Assembly: GCA_022846635.1 (NCBI GenBank)
Contig: AP025685.1
Coordinates: forward strand, 3,658,001-3,722,000
DNA: 64,000 nt
Direction of reading: 5' to 3'
Source of the DNA: Salmonella enterica subsp. enterica serovar Choleraesuis
Lineage (GTDB): Bacteria > Pseudomonadota > Gammaproteobacteria > Enterobacterales > Enterobacteriaceae
The position numbers and the translations under genes are program-made. Shown in pieces: positions 45,387 through 53,854 of the stretch (its first letter is position 1; each line of letters starts with the position of its first letter). The notes beneath the pieces are model-generated. The model saw only the letters and a program-made list of their open reading frames with translations. It was not told where the DNA came from and searched no databases.

Positions 45387-46873
45387 TGTGCGCTCTCCTT
45401 CGCTGCCAGCGGTTTACCCAACGGCACCGTTGCAGGCTGGCTTTCGCGTTCGCGGGTGATAAGCTCCAGCGCTTCGGCCCGGCTCAGCCGGCTGGCGGGA
45501 GTCAGCAGCGTAATAACCACCGCCGCAGCCAGGCTTGTGAGCACCGACGGGATGCATGGATTGCCCCAAAAACTGAGCCAGCTGTCGTTTAGCAGCACGG
45601 CCAGGGAGGCTCCCGCACCGCCGACCAGGGCCGCCAGCGCGCCCTGCCAGTTAAAGCGCTCCCAGAAGCGGCCCAGCAGCGAGCATATGAACATGCCGGA
45701 CATAATCATGGAGATCATCTTGGTGATGTAGCCAATGATGTCGTTAGAGGTCAGGGCAAACAGCAGTGCAAGGGCGATAACCAGCACCAGGAACATGCGC
45801 GACAGACGAATGGCTTTATCCGCCGGAGGCATATGGCCGGTGACCAGGGTGTAAAGGTCGCGCAGCATAATAGATACCGCCGCGATGGCATCCGAACTGC
45901 CGGAGGACATATTGGCCGACATCCCGGCAATCAGCACCGCCATCCCCAGTGCGGGCGGCAATACCTGGGTGGCAAACAGAAAGGCAAAGCCGCTGTTTTC
46001 AAGGTTTGGATTTAGCGTCCAGACCGCCATGCCGATAATCGCGGGCAGAAAGGAGAAGAACAGGTAAAGTACGCCGGTAATAGTGAATGACTGGCGCACC
46101 GAGCCGACGGTTTTGGCTGAATAGATGCGCTGGCGATAAGACGGGGTAGCCAGCACGCCGACCCCAATAACAAAGGCCAGCGACAGCGCGGGCAGCATGC
46201 CTAACTTATCAATGGCAAACAGGCTCTGCGCCGCCGGGTCCACCGCCTGCTGGATGTGGCTCCAGCCGCCGACGTGGTTCACCGCCAGGACTGCCATTAA
46301 AATAAATCCGGCAAATAATACCAGCGACTGAACGGTATCAATCCATACCACCGCGGAATAGCCGCCAATGCCGACATAAACAATAAACGCCAGAGCGATA
46401 ATAACTTTAGCGACGTTAATATCTATTCCGCTGGCCCAGGCCAGATATAAACCGCCCCCTAAAATATGAGCACCGAGCCAGCCAATGGAGGCAATAAATA
46501 TCAGCAATGCGACAACATTTTTTATTATTTTACTGCCGCCGGTGTAATAGCACATCTCCTCGCTCATGGTCATAAAGCGTAATTTACGCAGCGGTGCAAA
46601 TAGCCAGGAAACTAATAATATGCCGCAGGCTCCACCCAGCCCGTATAACATTCCGGCCCAGCCGTTGGTATAGCCAAAACCGACTGCGCCCACGCTTGAG
46701 CCGGTCCCGACCATAGTTCCGACGGTAGAGCCGAGGGTTAATATCATGGGCAGCGAGCGGCCGCCCAGCAAAAAGTCGTCGCCATTCTTATGATGGCGGG
46801 AAACATACCAGCCCAGCACAATCATCGCGCAGGCATAGATTGAGAACCAAATCAGGAATGAGGGATTATTCAT
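45383..46873 (-). CDS. sodium:solute symporter (SSS family)
   Basis: 496-residue symporter with about thirteen helices. SSS features include GTMVGTGSSVGAVGFGYTNG near the second helix, SIGWLGAHILGGGLYLAWASG and AGMSANMSSGSSDAIAA, where small polar residues form the sodium site. No close specificity group is recognisable. Its place between RidA and the DgoK-type kinase, with a 4-base overlap to the kinase, points to uptake of the compound broken down by this cassette, possibly an N-acetylated or free amino-sugar acid (inference). Confidence 0.87.
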   Translation of the reverse strand: MNNPSFLIWFSIYACAMIVLGWYVSRHHKNGDDFLLGGRSLPMILTLGSTVGTMVGTGSSVGAVGFGYTNGWAGMLYGLGGACGILLVSWLFAPLRKLRFMTMSEEMCYYTGGSKIIKNVVALLIFIASIGWLGAHILGGGLYLAWASGIDINVAKVIIALAFIVYVGIGGYSAVVWIDTVQSLVLFAGFILMAVLAVNHVGGWSHIQQAVDPAAQSLFAIDKLGMLPALSLAFVIGVGVLATPSYRQRIYSAKTVGSVRQSFTITGVLYLFFSFLPAIIGMAVWTLNPNLENSGFAFLFATQVLPPALGMAVLIAGMSANMSSGSSDAIAAVSIMLRDLYTLVTGHMPPADKAIRLSRMFLVLVIALALLFALTSNDIIGYITKMISMIMSGMFICSLLGRFWERFNWQGALAALVGGAGASLAVLLNDSWLSFWGNPCIPSVLTSLAAAVVITLLTPASRLSRAEALELITRERESQPATVPLGKPLAAKESAQ

Positions 46874-46957
46874 TGCACACGTCCAGAAAGTTTGCGCGGC
46901 AGGCCGCGGATTTATTACGGACGGGTCACCTGAAAAACGGCGCAGGAGCCCTAAGGA

Positions 46958-46975
46958 CGCGGGCTAAAGCCCGCG
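46958..46975. repeat. perfect inverted repeat between symporter and ridA
   Basis: CGCGGGCT (46958-46965) and AGCCCGCG (46968-46975) form a GC-rich stem in the 172-base gap inside the gene run. It could attenuate the message or protect one part of it. No U-tract. Confidence 0.55.
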
Positions 46976-47045
46976 CCATATCTTGCGTTCACTCTGGTAT
47001 TTCGACGCCTGGGTTCAGCGCCGCCCTTTCAGGTTCGAAAGGAGT

Positions 47046-47444
47046 TTAAGACGACTGACGATGGGGGTTGTAGCAGGTCACATCGACCTCCACCTTACAG
47101 TCCACCACTAAGTCCGCCACGCAGCAGATACGCGCCGGAGGGTTAGCGCCAAAAATTTCGGCAAAAACCCGATTAAAAGACTGAAAATAGCGGGCATCAG
47201 TGAGGATCACTTTTACATGCACCACGTCCTCCATCCGGTAACCGGCTTCGGTCATGATGTCGATACAGTTTTGAATTGCCAGCCGCGACTGCTCAACAAT
47301 GCCCCCTTCAACCACCTCGCCGTTTTTCATCGGCGTCTGGCCGGATACATAAAGCCAGCCCCCGGCTTCTACCGCGCGGGAAAATGGCAGATGCTGCCCG
47401 CCGGTGCCGGTAGCGCCTTCTGCGCCATAACGCTTAATGCTCAT
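47046..47444 (-). CDS. RidA-family imine/enamine deaminase
   Basis: 132-residue Rid (YjgF/YER057c/UK114) protein. The catalytic arginine is Arg105 in NPPARICCVAD, and GGWLYVSGQTP is the typical early strand. Rid proteins hydrolyse the unstable enamine/imine released by PLP-dependent ammonia-lyases. That chemistry fits the divergent PLP enzyme at 49102. Its ATG overlaps the deacylase stop (ATGA), so the two are translated together. The N terminus is slightly extended compared with RidA itself, suggesting another Rid subgroup. Confidence 0.88.
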   Translation of the reverse strand: MSIKRYGAEGATGTGGQHLPFSRAVEAGGWLYVSGQTPMKNGEVVEGGIVEQSRLAIQNCIDIMTEAGYRMEDVVHVKVILTDARYFQSFNRVFAEIFGANPPARICCVADLVVDCKVEVDVTCYNPHRQSS

Positions 47445-48898
47445 GGATTCTCCTTACTCTTCATCTGCTCGCGCTTAAGGAAGCGACCTGCGCGCCCGAT
47501 AATTTTCCGCTCGCGGCCATAACTCATCACACCGTTAACCATCACCGCCTCAATACCGGCGGCCGGTTGCTGCGGTGAGCTGAAGCTCGCCACGTCACGT
47601 ACCGTTAGCGGGTCAAACAGGACCAGATCGGCGAAATAGCCGGTTTTGATTAGCCCACGCTGCGCCAGGCGGAAGTTAGCCGCCGACAGCCCGGTCATTT
47701 TGTGAACCGCCGTGGCCAGCGGGAATAGCGCCTGCTCGCGGCTGTAATATCCCAGCACTCGCGGGAATGCGCCCCACAGGCGCGGATGCGGCATAGGATC
47801 GTTAGGTAATCCGTCGGATCCAACCATAGTGGCCGGATAGCTCAGTACCCGCTTCACATCCTGCTCGTCCATGTTGTAGTAGATGGCTCCAGCAGGCATC
47901 AGCCGTTCTGCGGCCTGATGCAGGCTCACAGACCAGGCTTCAGCTATCTGCGCTAGCGTTTTACCGGCCTGCTCCGGGTGCGGCTCCGACCAGGTAATCA
48001 CAATATCGAACTCATCGGTCACCTGTTTCATATCCAGCGTGGAAGAGCTGGCCGAGTAGGGATAACAGTCACAGGCTATCTCCTGGCGCTGGCGCATCTG
48101 GTCAAAGAACGCCAGCGTCTCTTTGGTGCGACCCCAGTTTTTCGCTCCGGCACATTTGTGGTGTGAGACCACAACCGGTACCTGAGCATGGCGACCAATG
48201 CGGAATGCTTCGTCCAGCGCCTCAAGTATTGGCTCAAATTCAGACCGCAGATGGGTGGTGTAAACCCCCTGCCCGTCGGCCAGCTCTTCGGCCAGCGCCA
48301 TGACTTCGGCGGTGGGCGCTTCAAATGCCGTGGCATAAGCCAGGCCGGTGCTCATTCCAAGCGCCCCCTGATTCAGCGCGTCACGCAGCTGAAGGCGCAT
48401 TGCTTCAATCTCTTCATCGCGCGCCGGGCGCAGCAGCGCATCCATATGGTTATTACGCAGCGTGGTATGGCCAATAAGCGTCGCCACATTCACAGCGGGC
48501 TGCGCCTGGTTTACCGCCTCGGCATATGCGCCAACGGTGGGATAGACAAAATGTTCGGCCTCACCCAGCAGGTTCATCGGATCTGGCACCGCGTCGCGAA
48601 TGGTCGCCGTGGCCGCGCTGATACCGCAGTTGCCGACAATAACCGTCGTCACGCCCTGGCTTATCTTGGGCAGATACTCCGGCATCCGGATAACGTTTGT
48701 GTCGTCATGGGTGTGTACATCAATAAACCCTGGAGCCAGCACTTTTCCTTCGCCATCCAGCTCCTGATGCGCCGCCAAATCCAGCGACGGTGCAATATGA
48801 CTTATTCTGTCGCCGGTTACCGCCACATCCGCCCGATACGCCGGGCCGCCGCTACCGTCAATCACCGTGACATTCCGATATAGCCAGTCAGCTTTCAT
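47441..48898 (-). CDS. N-acyl-D-amino-acid deacylase
   Basis: 485-residue amidohydrolase of the D-aminoacylase family. The metal-binding HxH is His62/His64 in GFIDVHTHDD. VIVGNCGISA supplies the cysteine ligand, VVSHHKCAG another His, and YYNMDEQDVKRVL and MVGSDGLPND carry the later active-site residues. It removes acyl groups from N-acyl-D-amino acids. In this context, with a KDPG-type kinase and aldolase, an N-acetyl-hexosaminic acid (which has a D-amino-acid head) is an attractive substrate. First gene of the leftward run. Confidence 0.9.
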   Translation of the reverse strand: MKADWLYRNVTVIDGSGGPAYRADVAVTGDRISHIAPSLDLAAHQELDGEGKVLAPGFIDVHTHDDTNVIRMPEYLPKISQGVTTVIVGNCGISAATATIRDAVPDPMNLLGEAEHFVYPTVGAYAEAVNQAQPAVNVATLIGHTTLRNNHMDALLRPARDEEIEAMRLQLRDALNQGALGMSTGLAYATAFEAPTAEVMALAEELADGQGVYTTHLRSEFEPILEALDEAFRIGRHAQVPVVVSHHKCAGAKNWGRTKETLAFFDQMRQRQEIACDCYPYSASSSTLDMKQVTDEFDIVITWSEPHPEQAGKTLAQIAEAWSVSLHQAAERLMPAGAIYYNMDEQDVKRVLSYPATMVGSDGLPNDPMPHPRLWGAFPRVLGYYSREQALFPLATAVHKMTGLSAANFRLAQRGLIKTGYFADLVLFDPLTVRDVASFSSPQQPAAGIEAVMVNGVMSYGRERKIIGRAGRFLKREQMKSKENP

Positions 48899-49101
48899 AC
48901 ATCCTCACTTCTTATTCTTTCGCTGGTGATGATTTAACCATTTACAGCGCTTAAAAACAGTGGAAAACTACGCAAAACATCCAAAAATAATTGGTACTTT
49001 TATTCATAATAATAACAATTAAACATTAAATTCGTTATTTTTCATAAGCATATTTTTGATACCAGCAGTGAAACCACAATCAAACACGAAAGGTATATGA
49101 T
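48899..49101. promoter_or_regulatory. divergent promoter region, deacylase / ammonia-lyase
   Basis: 203 bases of AT-rich DNA between divergently transcribed genes of the same pathway, so it should hold both promoters and the regulator's operator. I cannot pick a convincing palindrome. Confidence 0.45.
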
Positions 49102-50322
49102 ATGAAATACCATCAATCTCTAACCGTTTCTTATAAGTCCGCCGTAATGTCGTCCCCTGCCCGGCTGCTGGCTGAAGATGCCTGCCTGCCCGCGGCAGTT
49201 ATTCGTAAAAATGCCCTGGTTAATAACATTTCCTGGATGCAGCGATACGCCGAACAGCGCGGCGTGTCCCTGGCTCCTCACGGGAAAACCACCATGACGC
49301 CCTGGATTTTTCGCCAGCAACAACAGGCCGGGGCGTGGGCCATCGGCGTCGGCAGTGCCTGGCAGGCTAGCGTTGCTTTTGGCAGCGGGATTGAACGGGT
49401 TTTGATGGTTAATCAGCTGGTTGGAAAGGCCAATATGCAGCTTATCGCTCGGCTCAAAGCTGAATCACCGGCCACCGACTTTATCTGCCTGGTTGATGAC
49501 GCCGCCAACGCGCAGGCACTGGCGAATTTTTTCCACGCCGAAGGACAAACACTGGATGTTTTGGTAGAGCTGGGGGTGGCGGGCGGTCGCTGCGGTTGTC
49601 GCACCGAGAGTCAGGCGCTGGAGCTGGCCCGATATATTGCCAGCCTGCCGGGTTTACGCCTGCGCGGGCTTGAATTGTACGAAGGCGTGCTGCACGGCGA
49701 CGATCCACAGCCAGCAGTGGAGGATCTTTTACGCCGTGCCGCGCAGTTGGCCTGCCAGATGGCGGATTATGTGGAAGGCGAATTTATTCTGACCGGCGCG
49801 GGTTCCGTATGGTACGACGTGGTGTGCAATATGTGGCTGCAAGAGCCGCGCCCGGCAAACTGCCGCGTAGTTATCCGCCCCGGATGCTACATCACTCACG
49901 ATATCGGTATCTATCAGCAGGCTCAGGAACAGCTGCTGGCCCGAGACCCAACGGCCAGACAGCTGGAAGGCGGGCTTAACCCGGCGCTGGAGCTGATAGC
50001 TATGGTGCAGTCGGTGCCCGAGCCGGGCCGCGCGGTGGTGAATATCGGCAAACGAGACAGCGCATTCGATGCCGGTTTGCCGCAGCCAATAGCTCATTAT
50101 CGAGCGGGCGAACGGCGAGAGTTACCGCCACGAGCCATGAGTAGCCAGGCAATCATGGATCAGCACTGTATGCTGGAGGTTGCCCCTGATCACGACCTGC
50201 GGGTTGGCGATATTATTATCTTTGGCACCTCACACCCCTGCCTGACCTTTGATAAATGGCGCGTGCTGCTATTAGTGGACGATGACTATCGGGTTCTGGA
50301 CGAGCTAGAAACCTGCTTTTGA
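49102..50322 (+). CDS. PLP-dependent D-amino-acid ammonia-lyase/deaminase (DSD1/D-threonine aldolase-like)
   Basis: 406-residue fold-type III PLP enzyme (alanine-racemase-like barrel). The PLP lysine is Lys62 in APHGKTTM. The C-terminal domain has the zinc-binding HPC motif in GTSHPCLTFDKW, as in eukaryotic-type D-serine dehydratase. LRGLELYEGVLHG and TGAGSVWYD contact the cofactor phosphate. It should eliminate ammonia from a D-beta-hydroxy amino acid to give a 2-keto acid. D-glucosaminate or D-galactosaminate would give a 2-keto-3-deoxy sugar acid, the substrate of the nearby kinase. Ribosome site AAAGG. Divergent from the deacylase. Confidence 0.87.
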   Translation: MKYHQSLTVSYKSAVMSSPARLLAEDACLPAAVIRKNALVNNISWMQRYAEQRGVSLAPHGKTTMTPWIFRQQQQAGAWAIGVGSAWQASVAFGSGIERVLMVNQLVGKANMQLIARLKAESPATDFICLVDDAANAQALANFFHAEGQTLDVLVELGVAGGRCGCRTESQALELARYIASLPGLRLRGLELYEGVLHGDDPQPAVEDLLRRAAQLACQMADYVEGEFILTGAGSVWYDVVCNMWLQEPRPANCRVVIRPGCYITHDIGIYQQAQEQLLARDPTARQLEGGLNPALELIAMVQSVPEPGRAVVNIGKRDSAFDAGLPQPIAHYRAGERRELPPRAMSSQAIMDQHCMLEVAPDHDLRVGDIIIFGTSHPCLTFDKWRVLLLVDDDYRVLDELETCF

Positions 50323-50323
50323 T

Positions 50324-51272
50324 GAGTGAATCAATTTAGCGAAATATGAAGCGATGATTAACTCATTTGAGTGAATGATTAATTGAGTTAAAACTCAAAG
50401 TGGTAACTGCCCGGCGCGATGACAGGCACTGCGTCAGGTGCGGCGGTTGCCGCTCTCCCTTACACATCCCCAATGGCGGACTGCCCGGAAAATCACGATT
50501 TTCTGTCGCTATAAATGAAAATGAATAAATAAGTTATGAGTAAATAAGTCTATGAACATATGAGTTAATGAAACTAAACTCATTGCCGCTATGACGGGTA
50601 TTTATAGCACCGGCCGCGATAAACAGAGACCCGCAACCCACAACCCACAACCCACAACCCACAACCCACAACCCGATTGTGGGAGCTTTGCCCTATTTTG
50701 CCAACCTTCATCTTCAGGAAGTTCGTGGTTAAGCGTTTGCTTTGGTAAAAACAAATGAGTAAATAATTTTTTGAGTAAATGAGCTATTGAGTTACACGCC
50801 AATTAACAAGCAGGAACTTGCAGAGCGCGGAGATAACTCATTGTTTTATAGCTACTAACACCAAGAGAAGCAGTATCGCCTGGGTATAACAATAAATCTA
50901 AACCTTGCTCAAATATGTAAATGAGCATTTGAGTTAATGAGTATTGAAAACCTCTTTGCCCTTTAAGGCATCAACAAGGTTATCGCATCCTTTTCTTGGG
51001 GGTCCTATTGAACGCGAAACCCTGCCCACCCCTTCTGTATATTTCATCTATATCCGGGTTGGGAGCAGTATTCAGTACGCTTTTGAGTTTTAACTCAATT
51101 GAAATTATGTGTATTCACACCTATCAAATGACATGCACTCAAGACGATGGAGTTGACAAATTAATATTTAAATACAATTAGTTGCAGGTAAATTCAGAAG
51201 AGAGGGATGGAATAGCCTGCCCGCCGCTAGCGATAACAGTCAGGCAGGTATAACGCATTTGAGTTAATGAGT
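50324..51272. repeat. ACTC/GAGT box array on the parG side, candidate centromere
   Basis: About 20 ACTC or GAGT tetramers in a 950-base gene-free stretch. Clusters lie at 50324-50396 (five), 50538-50581 (three), 50757-50839 (four), 50931-50942 (two), 51085-51153 (four) and 51261-51272 (two), set in A/T-rich flanks. Palindromic pairs with a 4-base spacer occur at 50361-50372 and 51085-51096. The 17-mer CATTTGAGTTAATGAGT is present twice (50926-50942 and 51256-51272). ACTC boxes separated by AT-rich spacers are what plasmid TP228 ParG binds, so this looks like a dispersed parH-type centromere. Confidence 0.8.
50634..50683. repeat. heptamer tandem repeat with terminal hairpin
   Basis: CAACCCA is repeated five full times plus six bases from 50634 to 50674. 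The last copy (CCCACAA, 50665-50671) pairs with TTGTGGG (50677-50683). It lies inside the box-rich region. The unit is 7 bp, so copy number should vary by slippage. Confidence 0.9.
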
Positions 51273-51296
51273 TTTTGTGTAAAAGCGTAGCGCTGA

Positions 51297-51524
51297 TTAT
51301 TCGTTTTCTGCCAGCCACCGATCGGCCAGACCATTCATTACGTCAGAAATAGAAACGCCACGCCGGGCGCAGGCCGCTTTAAAGCGCATATGTTTCTCTT
51401 CATCCATATTGAAGTTTACCCGCTTCTGAGCCGCTGCAGGGGCAGTGGACGCCACAACCTTATTCAAATCGCGGTGATCGCCAAAGGTCATTTTCTTTGC
51501 TGTATGCTGCTGTTTTAAAGCCAT
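51297..51524 (-). CDS. parG: ParG, ribbon-helix-helix centromere-binding protein
   Basis: 75 residues, matching plasmid TP228 ParG (76) along its length. A mobile basic N-terminal tail contains KKMTFGDHRDL, and the C-terminal ribbon-helix-helix domain contains KRVNFNMDEEKH, FKAACARRGVSISDV and DRWLAENE. In TP228 the RHH dimer binds ACTC boxes in parH and in its own operator, and the tail stimulates the ParF ATPase. All these elements are present here. The gene follows parF with 58 bases between them, and that gap itself carries four boxes. It lies between chromosomal metabolic genes; no replication gene is close. Confidence 0.92.
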   Translation of the reverse strand: MALKQQHTAKKMTFGDHRDLNKVVASTAPAAAQKRVNFNMDEEKHMRFKAACARRGVSISDVMNGLADRWLAENE

Positions 51525-51544
51525 AATTTTATTCTCACGCTAAA

Positions 51545-51588
51545 ACTCAAATGAAACATTGAGTATTAGAGTAACAGTACAGTTACTC
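51545..51588. promoter_or_regulatory. ACTC/GAGT boxes between parF and parG
   Basis: Tetramers at 51545 (ACTC), 51561 (GAGT), 51569 (GAGT) and 51585 (ACTC). The last covers the final codons of parF. They may add to the centromere or allow separate control of parG. Confidence 0.65.
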
Positions 51589-52203
51589 AAATACTTCCAG
51601 CACTTCGCGGGTGAGGATCTCTATCTCCCCTTTTGCCGCGCCGTCTTTGGTATCGAATACGCTCTCTCCATCAAGAATAGAGCGAACATAGCTCTGGCGC
51701 TGGGTTATGGTGGTACGCAGCGGCTTGATGCCGGTCTCGCCTATGCTTTCCCGCAGCACAGCCAGCATCGCTGCTTGCTCAATTTTGCGGGTAATCAGAA
51801 AGCGGGCTTCTACCGGGCGGCTATAGGCCTGGGCCTCCAGCACGGTGACCACGGCCCCGGCGGCGGAAAAGTCCAGCGGCGACGGTGTCACCGGGATAAG
51901 AATCAGGTCGCTGACCATGACGGCGCTTGAGGTAATGACGGAAAGCGTACCGGCACCGTCGATAATCACGTAGTCGTAGTCTGAAAGCTCTTTACGCACC
52001 TGGTAGACATCTTTCTCTGACGCGGCGGTAAATACGTCAAATGACGCTTTACCTTCAATATTCCAATTGGTGAGGCTCATTTGCGGGTCAGTATCCACTA
52101 CCGCAACTTTATGCCCCATCCGGGCCAGGCAGGAGCTAACGTTAATCGTTGCAGTGGTTTTGCCGCTGCCGCCCTTGGGATTCAGAAACGCAATAACTTT
52201 CAT
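51583..52203 (-). CDS. parF: ParF, ParA-family partition ATPase
   Basis: 206 residues from the ATG at 52203, the same length as plasmid TP228 ParF. The deviant Walker A KGGSGKTT (10-17) has the signature first lysine; VVDTDPQMSLTNW is the A' region, VIIDGAG the Walker B, and PVTPSPLDFSAAG, ARFLITRKIE and LRTTITQR follow ParF closely. It is a small ParA without an N-terminal DNA-binding domain, so regulation should come from ParG. ATG codons at 52209 and 52233 are in frame; 52209 has an AAGAG upstream and cannot be excluded. Operator-type boxes lie immediately upstream. Confidence 0.93.
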   Translation of the reverse strand: MKVIAFLNPKGGSGKTTATINVSSCLARMGHKVAVVDTDPQMSLTNWNIEGKASFDVFTAASEKDVYQVRKELSDYDYVIIDGAGTLSVITSSAVMVSDLILIPVTPSPLDFSAAGAVVTVLEAQAYSRPVEARFLITRKIEQAAMLAVLRESIGETGIKPLRTTITQRQSYVRSILDGESVFDTKDGAAKGEIEILTREVLEVFE

Positions 52204-52227
52204 GCTCATTGGCTCTTTTGTGTGTTT

Positions 52228-52384
52228 ACTCATATGAGTAGTGACTTAACGCAGTCAGTATACTGATTGGAGGAAGTGAGTAAATCCATTTTAGTGCGGT
52301 TACTCAATTGAGTAATTTAACCAAACTCAATCTTCTGTTTTATATCAGATAAATCTTCAACCTGGTTGAATTACTCAAAAACTC
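52228..52384. promoter_or_regulatory. parF operator/promoter region with ParG-type boxes
   Basis: Eight tetramers upstream of parF, including two perfect palindromes, ACTCATATGAGT (52228-52239) and ACTCAATTGAGT (52302-52313), and single boxes at 52278, 52325, 52373 and 52381. The layout resembles the ParG operator of TP228, where ParG represses parFG. Confidence 0.8.
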
Positions 52385-52602
52385 AATTGATGAAATACAC
52401 ATAAACGGCGGCTAATGGGTTAATCACTTTCGTCCCCCTCTCCCCCAGACATTTCATCCAGCTCTCCCGCTCGCGGTTACCCGGATAACCGACGACCGAT
52501 GCCAGGCGCTAAAATAGCGCAAAAAAATGGCAACGCTACGTGAAATCTGAGAGAGATTACCGGAGGTTGGGCGTATTTTTTTAAATTATGGAAATGGGTC
52601 GC
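52385..52602. other. intergenic stretch right of the par region
   Basis: About 220 bases with no gene. ACTC boxes stop at 52384, so the box field ends here. Confidence 0.5.
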
Positions 52603-52638
52603 AAAAAAGCCCGCCAGGCCTGAGCTGGCGGGCTTTTT
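52603..52638. terminator. strong bidirectional terminator
   Basis: A6 (52603-52608), stem GCCCGCCAG (52609-52617) with CTGGCGGGC (52625-52633), then T5. It ends the yhiI-rbbA-yhhJ transcript (minus strand), about 90 bases after yhhJ, and insulates the par region. Confidence 0.93.
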
Positions 52639-52728
52639 ATCCTGATGACACTGCTGAGTCCTGAGTCTTCAGCAAAATATCCCACACTGTTTCTGGCAAA
52701 GCTAACGGAGGGCCACTTTGCTGGCCCG

Positions 52729-53853
52729 TTATGCCATTGAACCGATAGTCTTACGAAAACGACTCAGGGCAATCGCAAAGAACACAGCACCGATAACCAG
52801 CAAAACCAGAAACTGCGGCCAGACGATAGCAAAGTCGGCACCCCGATAAAGTATCGCCTGCGCTAGGCTAACGAAGTGTGTCGTCGGCATGGTCAGCATA
52901 ATGTCCTGCACCAGTTGCGGCATACTTTCACGCGGCGTCGAGCCACCGGAGAGCATTTGCAGCGGCAGCAGCACCAGAATCATCAGCAGCCCCAACTGGG
53001 GCATCGAGCGGGCAACGGTGCCCATAAAAATCCCAATCGAAGTGGTCGCAAACAGGCTCAGCGCTACTCCCAGCATAAACAGTGTGACCGAACCTTCTAT
53101 TGGCACGCTTAATACCCCCTGCACCATCATCACCAGCGACAGACCGGATGCGACCAGCACCACCAGGCCCATCGACCAAATCTTAGCCAGCATGATTTCA
53201 AACGGGGTTATCGGCATGACCAACAGGTGCTCAACGGTGCCGTGTTCCCGTTCGCGGATCAGGGCCGAGCCGGTAAGGATAATCGCCAGCATGGTGATGT
53301 TGTTGATAATAGCCATCACCGCGCCAAACCATGATTGATCCAGATTGGGGTTAAAACGGGTGCGTACTTCCAGATCCACGGGTTGCGAAGCCGCGCTGCG
53401 CGCTCTGGAAGCAAAGTCACTCACCTCGCCGCTGGCAATATTCTGGATATAGCTATTGCCGAGGAATGCCTGGCTCATGCGCGTCGCATCCACGTTGAGC
53501 TGAATTTCCGGCTGGCGCCCGGCCAGCAAGTCCTGCTGGAAGTTGGGCGGGATATTCAGTGCAAAGGTGAACTGGCCACGATCGAGCAGCGGATCCATTT
53601 CGCTGGGATCAATCATCACCGGCGTTTTAAAGTACGGTGGATAGAACGCATTCACGATCCGGTTAGAAAGCTGGGACTGATCCTGATCGGCAATGGCTAT
53701 CGGCGCCATATGCAGCGAGCCGGGCGTCACCGTTGCCGATGAGTAAATCGAAATGGTAAAAGAGAAGACGATCAGCAGCAGCATCGCCTTATCACCCAGC
53801 AAAGTGCGCAGTTCTTTAATGCCGAGGTTGAAGATATTTCTCAGGCTCGCCAC
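52729..53853 (-). CDS. yhhJ: YhhJ-type ABC-2 permease
   Basis: 374-residue ABC-2 type membrane protein. One N-terminal helix (about 22-42) is followed by a large periplasmic region (about 45-170) and five helices in the C-terminal half; REREHGTVEHLLVMPITPFEIMLAK is the cytoplasmic coupling segment, here spanning about 202-226. It probably forms an export complex with RbbA and the membrane-fusion protein YhiI. One base separates it from rbbA, so the genes form one operon. Confidence 0.9.
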   Translation of the reverse strand: MASLRNIFNLGIKELRTLLGDKAMLLLIVFSFTISIYSSATVTPGSLHMAPIAIADQDQSQLSNRIVNAFYPPYFKTPVMIDPSEMDPLLDRGQFTFALNIPPNFQQDLLAGRQPEIQLNVDATRMSQAFLGNSYIQNIASGEVSDFASRARSAASQPVDLEVRTRFNPNLDQSWFGAVMAIINNITMLAIILTGSALIREREHGTVEHLLVMPITPFEIMLAKIWSMGLVVLVASGLSLVMMVQGVLSVPIEGSVTLFMLGVALSLFATTSIGIFMGTVARSMPQLGLLMILVLLPLQMLSGGSTPRESMPQLVQDIMLTMPTTHFVSLAQAILYRGADFAIVWPQFLVLLVIGAVFFAIALSRFRKTIGSMA

Positions 53854-53854
53854 C

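Noticed and set aside
50602..50802. 66-codon minus-strand frame across the heptamer repeat
   Set aside because: Its middle is a translated tandem repeat (GLWVVGC-like) with no other support, so it is low-complexity chance coding.
50324..51272. CRISPR array
   Set aside because: Repeats are 4-18 bases with irregular spacing and no cas genes; the pattern fits protein-binding boxes instead.
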